A model generated the notes under the pieces. The model saw nothing but the letters and a program-made list of their open reading frames with translations, did not search any database and was not told the DNA's origin. Positions 1 through 5,139 of a stretch of DNA of 5,139 nt are shown in pieces (position 1 is the first letter of the stretch; each line of letters opens with the position of its first letter). A program made the position numbers and the translations under genes. This DNA comes from Paracoccaceae bacterium (GTDB lineage: Bacteria > Pseudomonadota > Alphaproteobacteria > Rhodobacterales > Rhodobacteraceae): positions 1 to 5,139 of the forward strand of contig JALQTL010000277.1 in assembly GCA_023260935.1 (NCBI GenBank). The letters are read 5' to 3'.

Positions 1-129
1 CCGGTGACGGGGCAGGCGGCCTGGTTCGACCTGCGCGTCAGGATCGAAAGGGCAGGGCCGCGGGCCGCGTCCGAACCGGCCTTGCCGCCCGTGCCCCGGG
101 TGGTGCCAAGTGGGAGATCGCGGGCATGA
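1..129 (+). CDS. C-terminal end of a molybdopterin oxidoreductase catalytic subunit (probable SoeA-like), 5' truncated
   Basis: Frame 1 is open from the first base to TGA at 127-129, giving the last 42 residues of a protein that begins outside the window. The visible part starts PVTGQAAWFDLRVRIERA, which looks like the last beta strand of the molybdopterin-dinucleotide-binding domain that ends DMSO reductase family catalytic subunits. A low-complexity Pro/Ala/Arg tail of about 24 residues follows. The stronger argument is context: the next two genes encode an iron-sulfur subunit and a DmsC-type anchor, and these normally follow a catalytic subunit with a bis-MGD molybdenum cofactor. If the operon is soeABC, this subunit would oxidise sulfite to sulfate in the cytoplasm. 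No catalytic residue or cofactor ligand is visible, so the enzyme class is inferred and the substrate is unproved. Confidence 0.6.
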   Translation, partial: PVTGQAAWFDLRVRIERAGPRAASEPALPPVPRVVPSGRSRA

Positions 130-194
130 CTGGGCAAGAGCCCCTGAAGGGCCTTGCAAATCCTTTCGAAAAGATCTGCGGGAGGCGCATGTGA
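126..194 (+). other. Candidate 22-codon ORF bridging the catalytic and iron-sulfur subunit genes
   Basis: ATG at 126 overlaps the stop of the upstream gene (ATGA, 126-129). The frame runs 22 codons, beginning MTGQEPLKGLANPFEK, to TGA at 192-194, which overlaps the GTG start of the iron-sulfur gene (GTGA, 191-194). GGGAGA at 112-117 lies eight bases before the ATG and could serve as a ribosome binding site. The frame therefore fills the 61-base gap between two operon genes with stop/start overlaps at both ends. It could be a translational-coupling leader, a tiny protein, or chance: short frames are common in GC-rich DNA and the peptide resembles nothing I know. Confidence 0.2.
180..193 (+). 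promoter_or_regulatory. Ribosome binding site that fixes the GTG start of the iron-sulfur subunit gene
   Basis: GGGAGG at 180-185 is followed by a five-base spacer and GTG at 191-193. This is a near-perfect Shine-Dalgarno match at normal spacing. It favours GTG 191 over the in-frame GTG at 110, which would overlap the upstream gene by 20 bases and add a 27-residue leader unlike the family. With the 191 start, the first cysteine motif falls at residue 21, as is usual for these ferredoxin-like subunits. Confidence 0.75.
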
Positions 195-931
195 CCTGTT
201 TGCCGGCAAGAACCGACAAGGCCCTTGGGCTGGTCATCGACCTTGACACCTGCGTGGGCTGCCATGCCTGCGTGACCGCCTGCAAGGGCTGGAACGATCA
301 GGGTTATGGCGTGCCCCTGTCGGATCAGGATCCCTATGGCGCCGATCCTTCGGGCACCTTCCTGAACCGGGTCCATTCCTATCAGGTCACGCCTGATGCC
401 GGGGGGGCGGCGCAGATCATCAATTTCCCGCGGTCCTGTCTGCATTGCGCCGATGCGCCTTGCGTCACCGTCTGCCCCACCGGGGCAAGCTACAAGCGGG
501 CGGAGGATGGCATCGTTCTGGTGAACGAGGATGCCTGCATCGGCTGCGGCCTTTGTGCCTGGGCCTGCCCTTACGGCGCGCGCGAGATGGATGCGGATGC
601 GGGTGTCATGAAGAAATGCACCCTCTGCGTGGACCGGATCTATAACGAGAACCTGCCCGAGGAAGACCGCGAACCGGCCTGTGTGCGCACCTGCCCGACT
701 GGCGCGCGCCACTTCGGCGATCTGGCCGACCCTGAAAGCGCGGTGTCACAACTGGTGGCGGCGCGGGGCGGGTTTGATCTGATGCCGGAACAGGCCACCC
801 GGCCCACCAACAAATACCTGCCCCCCCGTCAGAAGGACCGCCCCGATCAGGCCAGCCTTCTGGCACCCCTGCTGGACATCAAGGCAACGGGGCTGGCCGG
901 GTGGCTGGACCGGATGCTGGGAAAGATCTGA
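191..931 (+). CDS. soeB: Four-cluster [4Fe-4S] electron-transfer subunit of a membrane molybdoenzyme (DmsB/SoeB type)
   Basis: The protein has 246 residues from GTG 191. It passes electrons between the molybdenum subunit and the membrane anchor. Sixteen cysteines form four cluster motifs: C21-C24-C27-C31 (CVGCHACVTAC), C83-C86-C91-C95 (CLHCADAPCVTVCP), C116-C119-C122-C126 (CIGCGLCAWACP), and C143-C146 with C164-C168 (CTLC ... CVRTCP). In the family these pair crosswise, first with fourth and second with third. All sixteen ligands are present, so four [4Fe-4S] clusters are expected, without the 3Fe-4S substitution seen in NarH. There is no Tat or Sec signal, which fits a cytoplasmic complex. 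The stop is one base before the start of the anchor gene, indicating tight co-expression. Family and role are secure. The soeB name comes from my recollection of similar Rhodobacterales proteins plus the operon layout. DMSO reductase or another CISM enzyme remains possible. Confidence 0.88.
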   Translation: MTCLPARTDKALGLVIDLDTCVGCHACVTACKGWNDQGYGVPLSDQDPYGADPSGTFLNRVHSYQVTPDAGGAAQIINFPRSCLHCADAPCVTVCPTGASYKRAEDGIVLVNEDACIGCGLCAWACPYGAREMDADAGVMKKCTLCVDRIYNENLPEEDREPACVRTCPTGARHFGDLADPESAVSQLVAARGGFDLMPEQATRPTNKYLPPRQKDRPDQASLLAPLLDIKATGLAGWLDRMLGKI

Positions 932-932
932 C

Positions 933-1832
933 ATGAATCCCGCGCCTTCCGTCATCATCTTCACGGTCCTCTCTGGCCTTGGCTTTGGTTATCTGGTCTT
1001 TCTGGCCACCCTTCTGCACCCCGAAGGCTGGACGGCGTTCGCGCTCTGGGGGCTTGGCTATGCGCTTGCTGTGGGGGGGCTTCTCGCCTCGGCCTTTCAC
1101 CTTGGCAACCCGCAGCGGGCCTTGCGTGCCTTCACGCAGTGGCGGTCAAGCTGGCTTAGCCGCGAGGCATGGGCCTCGGTTCTGGCGCTGGTTGCGCTTG
1201 CCCCCGTCGCGCTGTCGGATTGGCTGGGCCTTGGCCTGCCGCGCGCCCTTGGCTGGCTGGGGGCGCTGCTTTGCCTGCTGGCGGTGCTTTGCACTTCGAT
1301 GATCTATGCGCAGATCCGCGCGGTTCCGCGCTGGCATCATCCCTCGGTTCCCGCGCTTTTCCTGTCGCTGTCGGTCGCGGGGGGGGCGCTGCTGGCCGGC
1401 CTCGGGGCGGTGGCCTTGCCGGCCCTTGCGCTTGCCGGGGCGGCGATGGGGTGGCACTGGGCGCAGGGGGACGGCGCCTTTGCCCGGGCCGGGGCCAGCC
1501 TTCGCACGGCAACTGGGCTGGGGCGGATCGGTGCGCCAGCGGTGTTCGAACTGCCGCATACCGGGTCAAACTATCTCATGAAAGAGATGATCCATGTGGT
1601 CGGCCGCCGCCACGCCCGCAAATTGCGGGGCATTGCGCTGCTGCTGGCGGTGCTGGCCCCCTTCGGTCTTGCGCTTGCAGGGCTTGGCCCGGCCACCACG
1701 GCTTTGGCGGTGATCCTGTATCTGATGGGGGCCTTTGCGCAACGCTGGCTGTTCTTTGCCGAAGCCGAACATGTGGTGGGGCTCTACTACGGCGCCCATG
1801 CCGCGCAGAGCGTGTTGCAACCTAGGGGATGA
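933..1832 (+). CDS. soeC: DmsC-family membrane anchor, quinone-reacting subunit (probable SoeC)
   Basis: A 299-residue, very hydrophobic protein that anchors the molybdoenzyme in the inner membrane and exchanges electrons with quinones. I count eight likely membrane helices near residues 7-28, 34-57, 80-98, 106-127, 139-159, 160-176, 232-251 and 254-273, matching the DmsC fold and length. Family-like motifs are the opening PAPSVIIFTVLSGLGFG, HLGNPQRA at 56-63 followed by WRSSWLSREAW at 70-80, YAQIRAVPRWH at 125-135, FELPHTGSNYLMKEM at 205-219, and QRWLFFAEAEHVVGLYYG at 270-287. ATG 933 follows the iron-sulfur gene stop by one base, with a weak GGGAAAG upstream, so translation is probably coupled. 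It is of the DmsC kind, not the NrfD/PsrC kind. The anchor family is clear. Sulfite as the substrate of the whole complex is inferred from lineage and gene order. Confidence 0.87.
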   Translation: MNPAPSVIIFTVLSGLGFGYLVFLATLLHPEGWTAFALWGLGYALAVGGLLASAFHLGNPQRALRAFTQWRSSWLSREAWASVLALVALAPVALSDWLGLGLPRALGWLGALLCLLAVLCTSMIYAQIRAVPRWHHPSVPALFLSLSVAGGALLAGLGAVALPALALAGAAMGWHWAQGDGAFARAGASLRTATGLGRIGAPAVFELPHTGSNYLMKEMIHVVGRRHARKLRGIALLLAVLAPFGLALAGLGPATTALAVILYLMGAFAQRWLFFAEAEHVVGLYYGAHAAQSVLQPRG

Positions 1833-1846
1833 TCGGTCATCCTTTT
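1824..1846 (+). terminator. Probable weak intrinsic terminator overlapping the anchor gene stop codon
   Basis: GGATGA (1827-1832) and TCATCC (1837-1842) are perfect inverted repeats around the four-base loop TCGG, followed at once by TTTT (1843-1846). Three further weaker pairs (A-U and two G-U, 1824-1826 with 1843-1845) can lengthen the stem at the cost of the T run. The TGA stop of the anchor gene forms part of the left arm. Short stem and short T run suggest partial termination. It would separate the molybdoenzyme operon from the kinase gene or attenuate read-through. Confidence 0.45.
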
Positions 1847-1903
1847 ACACGGAAAGCGTGCTGCCCCGTGGGAGAAGTGACCTGAATACCGCATCGCCGA
1901 CAC

Positions 1904-1916
1904 CCCTGACTCAGGG
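1904..1916. promoter_or_regulatory. 13-base perfect palindrome, possible operator upstream of the kinase gene
   Basis: CCCTGA, a central C, then TCAGGG form a perfect inverted repeat with six-base arms. It lies in the 127-base stretch between the anchor gene and ATG 1960, ending 43 bases before that ATG, where a dimeric regulator could bind. I see no convincing -35/-10 pair beside it and cannot match it to a known regulator. A palindrome this short can arise by chance in GC-rich DNA. If translation actually starts upstream at 1858 or 1882, the site would be inside the coding region. Confidence 0.2.
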
Positions 1917-1959
1917 CATCCCGCCGCAAGGGACAACCGAGCCGGCCCCCGCAGGTACC

Positions 1960-4900
1960 ATGGATCAGGCGGCAGGGGTGCAGGCGATCTTGCAGGAAAT
2001 GACCCTGCTTTGCCGGCAGGGCAAGGCACCGGTTGCCACCGTTGCGGGAAGCCTTGCGCGGCTGTCATCGGCGCTGAAGCTGCCAGTGGGGCTGCGGCTT
2101 GCGGATGGGCACCAGTTCGGCGCCGATGCCGGGGGGCTGTGTCTTGCGCTTGATGCGGATGATGCCGGTTCCGGCCTTGGCGGTGGTGACGGGCTTGCCG
2201 GTCACTGCCTGATCCTGGCCCATAACCCGCCCGACAGCTTGCGCGAACCGCTGCTGGCCTATGGCCGGGGGCTTGTCGGATTTCTGCGTCGTGTCAGTCC
2301 GACGGAGGAAATGCCCGCAGGCGGCGAAGCCGCCGCCACCGATGATCGGCTGCGCGCGCTTCAGCAAAGGGTGGACAGGCGCAACGCGCTGCTGCAATCG
2401 CTGTTCGACCTTTCGCCCGTGGGGGTGATCCTGTTCGATCTGGAAAGCGGCATCATATCAGAGGTGAACAAGGCCTTCCTGTCCTTTGGCAACTGGTCCC
2501 GGGACGCGATCCTTGGGCAGCATATCTTTGCCCTTGTGCCCGAACACAGCGATACCCTGCGCCGGATGGCGGCTGAAGCGCTTCAGGCGACAGGCCGTTT
2601 CGGACCCTTTGAGGAAACCCTGTCCCGGCCGAATGGCGAACCCTTTCCGGTTATCATTCAGGGCATTCGCTTTCCCACCGGCGATGACCGCCAGATCGTC
2701 TGGATCATGGTCGAGGATGTCAGCGCCGCCCGGGCCCATACCGCACAGCTCAGCGCCGCGCGTGATGCTGCCCTGCGCGCCCGGGAAGAGCTGGATACCG
2801 CCATTGCTGCCCTGCCGCACGGGTTCCTGCTTTTTGATCCCGAAGACCGGATCCTGCTTAGCAATCCGCAGATGGCCACGCTGTTCCCCGGCATCGGTGA
2901 CATGCTGACACCGGGCACACCCTATGCCGATTTCCTGCATGCCGTGTTCGATCGGGGCCTGATCCCCGAGGCCGAGGGGCAGGAAGAGGCATTCTGCGCC
3001 GCCATCCTGAATGCCCGTGCCCAAGGGGCGCATGAACAGCTTTTCCGGCTGCGCGACGGAAGGATGATCCATGGCATCGATCACCCTACGCCCACCGGGT
3101 CGCGTGTGGGCCTGCTGATCGATGTGACCGAGGTGCATGACGCCGCCCAGCGTCTGGCCCATGTCATCGAAGGATCGCAGGCCGGAACCTGGGAAGTCGA
3201 TCTGACCACGGGGCGCAACATCGTCAACGAACGCTGGGCGGAAATGCTGGGTTACAGCATCGCTGAACTGGGCGAAGTCACGACAGAGCTCTGGTCCGGG
3301 CTGATTCATCCCGAAGACCGGGCGCATGTTCTGGACGTGTTGCGCCGCCTGCTGGAAGGCGGGTCCGACAGGTATGAGGAAATCTATCGCATGCGCCACA
3401 GGGATGGGCGCTGGATCTGGATCGATGACCGCTGCCGCGTCACCCTGCGCGACCGCAAAGGGCAACCCCTGTGCCTTGCGGGGGTGCATTTCGACATCAG
3501 CCCGCTGAAGGAAACCCAGTTGCGGCTGGAACAGATCATCGAAGGCGCCCGGGTCGGCACATGGCAAATTCATGCCGGGACCGGCACCAATGTCATCAAC
3601 GATCGCTGGGCCACGATGCTGGGCTACCGGCGCGAGGAGGTGACCCCGCAGACGGACCATGCATGGCGCTCCTTGATCCACCCCGACGATTACGACCGCC
3701 TTCGGGCCACCCACATGGTGCTTGGTCCCGGCACGAACGAGCGTTTCGAGCACGAGATCCGGCTGCGTCACAAGGCCGGTCACTGGGTCTGGGTTCTGTC
3801 GCGCGGCAAGGTGATGGAATGGACCGAATCGGGCGAGCCGCTACTGATGGCCGGGGTGCATATCGACATCAGCGCCCGCAAGGATCTGGAAACTGCGCTG
3901 GAGGGTGAGCGCAACTTCCTGTCGCAGCTCATGGAAACCTCGGTTTCCGGGATCATGGCGGTCGACGAGGATTCGCGCATCGTCTTTGCCAACAGCGAAA
4001 TGGCCACCCTTCTGGAACAGCCGGTCGAAGCGCTGGTCGGCATCATCTGCAACCCACCCGATTTGTCGTTGACCGGCGCAGAGGGGCAGGCGATCACCCT
4101 TGCCGACATGCCCTGCCGGATCGTGCTGGCCACGGGGGGCACAGTGCGCAACTTTCGGCTGCGGTACAACCTGCCTGACGGGCGGGTAAAGGTGTTTTCC
4201 GTCAATGCCGCGCCCATTGCCAACCCGTCGCTGAATGCCCGGGTGGTCTGCACCGTCACCGATGTCACGGCCAATGCCGAAGCCGAGGCAAGGCTGCGTC
4301 TGGCCAGTGAAAAGGCCGAGGCGGCGAACCGCGCGAAATCCGAATTCCTTGCCAACATGAGCCATGAATTGCGCACCCCCCTGAACGGGGTGATGGCCAT
4401 GGCGGAACTGCTGGATGACGGATCGCTGCCGGAAAGGCAGGCGGGCATGTTGCGCACCATCCAGGATTCGGGCGCGCTGCTTTTGTCCATCGTGAATGAC
4501 CTGCTGGATCTGGCCAAGGTCGAAAGCGGCAAGCTGACGCTGGAAGAACGCCCCGTTCTGCTGGGCGATCTGGTGACGAAGGTGGAAGCCATGCACAGCC
4601 TTTCCGCCCGGGCCAAGGGGGTGCTGCTGGTGGCCGAAGTGTCGGCAGACCTGCGCGCCCCGGTTCTTGCCGATGAAAAGCGCCTGTTGCAGGTGATGCA
4701 CAACCTTTTGGGCAATGCGCTGAAATTCACCGAAACGGGCGAGGTGCGGCTGACGGTGGCGCGCGATGATCAGGGGCGGGTGGTGCTGACGGTGGCCGAT
4801 ACCGGCATCGGGATGACGGCGGAACAGGCGGCGCGGGTGTTTGACGAATTTACCCAGGCCGATGGCACGATCACCCGCCGGTTTGGTGGCACCGGGCTGG

Positions 4901-5139
4901 GCCTGCCGATCGTGCGCCGTCTGGTGGAACAGATGAAGGGGACCATCTCGATGTACAGCACGCCGGGCGTCGGCACGATTCTGGCCGTGACCCTGCCGCT
5001 GTGCGATGCCCCCGATGCCGCGCCGCCCGCCAAACCTGCCAGCCTGCCGCCGCTTTTGCGGGCTGAAGGGGCGGGGCCGTTTCATGCGCTGGTGGCCGAG
5101 GATAACCTTACCAATCAGGTCATCCTGCGCGCCATGCTG
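1960..5139 (+). CDS. Soluble multi-PAS hybrid sensor histidine kinase, 3' truncated in the receiver domain
   Basis: Frame 1 stays open to the window end: 1060 residues from ATG 1960. No membrane helix is visible. Order: unrecognised N-terminus (1-140); PAS 1 (about 146-258, SPVGVILFD, EDVSAA); PAS_7-like PAS 2 (280-391, ALPHGFLLFDPEDRILLSN); two PAS_3-like modules (401-524, 525-648, each with WAxMLGY and IHPxD); PAS 5 (655-770); HisKA with phospho-His802 in SEFLANMSHELRTPLNG; HATPase_c with N box N915-N919, G1 DTGIGM (947-952), F box VFDEFTQ and G2 GGTGLGL (976-982); Ala/Pro linker (1016-1040); receiver start ALVAEDNLTN with acid pair E1047/D1048. The receiver phospho-Asp lies beyond the window. 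All kinase boxes are intact, so it should be active. ATG 1960 has only a weak AGG at 1952-1954. GTG 1858 and CTG 1882 are in-frame alternatives, but third-position GC drops before 1960. The signal and any partner regulator are unknown; no LOV or haem-ligand motif is recognisable. Confidence 0.88.
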   Translation, partial: MDQAAGVQAILQEMTLLCRQGKAPVATVAGSLARLSSALKLPVGLRLADGHQFGADAGGLCLALDADDAGSGLGGGDGLAGHCLILAHNPPDSLREPLLAYGRGLVGFLRRVSPTEEMPAGGEAAATDDRLRALQQRVDRRNALLQSLFDLSPVGVILFDLESGIISEVNKAFLSFGNWSRDAILGQHIFALVPEHSDTLRRMAAEALQATGRFGPFEETLSRPNGEPFPVIIQGIRFPTGDDRQIVWIMVEDVSAARAHTAQLSAARDAALRAREELDTAIAALPHGFLLFDPEDRILLSNPQMATLFPGIGDMLTPGTPYADFLHAVFDRGLIPEAEGQEEAFCAAILNARAQGAHEQLFRLRDGRMIHGIDHPTPTGSRVGLLIDVTEVHDAAQRLAHVIEGSQAGTWEVDLTTGRNIVNERWAEMLGYSIAELGEVTTELWSGLIHPEDRAHVLDVLRRLLEGGSDRYEEIYRMRHRDGRWIWIDDRCRVTLRDRKGQPLCLAGVHFDISPLKETQLRLEQIIEGARVGTWQIHAGTGTNVINDRWATMLGYRREEVTPQTDHAWRSLIHPDDYDRLRATHMVLGPGTNERFEHEIRLRHKAGHWVWVLSRGKVMEWTESGEPLLMAGVHIDISARKDLETALEGERNFLSQLMETSVSGIMAVDEDSRIVFANSEMATLLEQPVEALVGIICNPPDLSLTGAEGQAITLADMPCRIVLATGGTVRNFRLRYNLPDGRVKVFSVNAAPIANPSLNARVVCTVTDVTANAEAEARLRLASEKAEAANRAKSEFLANMSHELRTPLNGVMAMAELLDDGSLPERQAGMLRTIQDSGALLLSIVNDLLDLAKVESGKLTLEERPVLLGDLVTKVEAMHSLSARAKGVLLVAEVSADLRAPVLADEKRLLQVMHNLLGNALKFTETGEVRLTVARDDQGRVVLTVADTGIGMTAEQAARVFDEFTQADGTITRRFGGTGLGLPIVRRLVEQMKGTISMYSTPGVGTILAVTLPLCDAPDAAPPAKPASLPPLLRAEGAGPFHALVAEDNLTNQVILRAML
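3160..3903 (+). repeat. Tandem duplication of a 124-residue PAS module inside the kinase
   Basis: Residues 401-524 (3160-3531) and 525-648 (3532-3903) align without a single gap at a 124-residue, 372-base offset. By hand I count about 50 identities in 124 positions, roughly 40 percent. Matching landmarks are IEG, GTW, NERWAEMLGY with NDRWATMLGY, LIHPED with LIHPDD, the W-x-W pair, and GVHFDIS with GVHIDIS. The copies clearly share ancestry, but the duplication is old or fast-evolving because their bases have diverged. Confidence 0.8.

Noticed and set aside
164..171. TTTCGAAA palindrome between the first two operon genes
   Set aside because: Eight bases is too short to support an operator claim, and no promoter-like elements accompany it.
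110..190. GTG 110 as the start of the iron-sulfur subunit
   Set aside because: It would overlap the upstream gene by 20 bases and add an unrelated leader, while GTG 191 has GGGAGG at ideal spacing.
38..712. Minus-strand open frame of 224 codons opposite the iron-sulfur gene
   Set aside because: The + strand here encodes sixteen correctly spaced cluster cysteines. The antisense product shows no family features.
1829..1885. 18-codon frame (MIGHPFTRKACCPVGEVT) starting at an ATGA overlap with the anchor gene stop
   Set aside because: Its start lies inside the terminator-like stem, the only purine-rich stretch abuts the ATG with no spacer, and nothing in the peptide suggests function. It is mentioned only in connection with the kinase start.
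2320..2334. GGCGGC-GAA-GCCGCC hairpin
   Set aside because: It is inside the kinase coding frame, encoding a Gly/Ala linker before the first PAS module, with no T run. Codon composition explains it.
2458..3783. Long minus-strand open frame of 441 codons opposite the kinase
   Set aside because: It lies wholly antisense to PAS domains with clear motifs on the + strand. Its translation has no recognisable domain, and long antisense frames are expected where codons are G/C-ended.
3780..5085. Minus-strand open frames of 316 and 414 codons opposite the kinase core
   Set aside because: They overlap one another and are antisense to the intact HisKA and HATPase_c domains. The translations are rich in Arg/Gln/His or Ser/Arg, typical of shadow frames.
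1..5139. Search by eye for tRNA, rRNA, CRISPR repeats, insertion sequences, toxin-antitoxin or defence genes
   Set aside because: No repeat-spacer pattern, transposase motif, terminal inverted repeat or cloverleaf was seen. Nearly all the window is explained by the four + strand coding regions.

Overview
The window is GC-rich with strong G/C preference at third codon positions. Its proteins resemble those of Alphaproteobacteria, most probably the Rhodobacter/Paracoccus group (Rhodobacterales). This placement rests on composition and recalled protein style, not on a search. All supported genes lie on the + strand, and both ends of the window cut through a gene.

Left part (1-1832): the 3' end of a three-gene molybdoenzyme operon. 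Bases 1-129 are the last 42 codons of what is probably the molybdopterin-binding catalytic subunit. Next is a 246-residue protein with 16 cysteines in four [4Fe-4S] cluster motifs (191-931). One base later comes a 299-residue membrane anchor of the DmsC type (933-1832). This is the A-B-C layout of complex iron-sulfur molybdoenzymes of the DMSO reductase family. In this bacterial group the best match I recall is the quinone-linked cytoplasmic sulfite dehydrogenase SoeABC. The catalytic subunit would oxidise the substrate in the cytoplasm, the B subunit would carry electrons through its clusters, and the anchor would exchange them with the quinone pool. The substrate cannot be proved here because most of the catalytic subunit is outside the window.

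Junction (1824-1959): a short hairpin followed by TTTT overlaps the stop codon of the anchor gene and looks like a modest intrinsic terminator. A 13-base perfect palindrome (1904-1916) lies 43 bases before the preferred start of the next gene.

Right part (1960-5139, running off the end): one long open frame for a soluble hybrid sensor histidine kinase. It contains an unrecognised N-terminal region of about 140 residues, five PAS-type sensor modules (the third and fourth are a gapless tandem duplication), a HisKA domain with phospho-acceptor His802, an HATPase_c domain, an Ala/Pro-rich linker, and the first residues of a receiver domain. No membrane segment is visible, so it should sense something inside the cell. 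Whether it regulates the neighbouring molybdoenzyme or only sits beside it cannot be decided from this window.

I see no tRNA, rRNA, CRISPR array, insertion sequence or defence system. The content is ordinary chromosomal metabolism plus signalling. The points most worth a second look are the tiny open frame bridging the first two genes, the duplicated PAS pair and the kinase promoter/start region.
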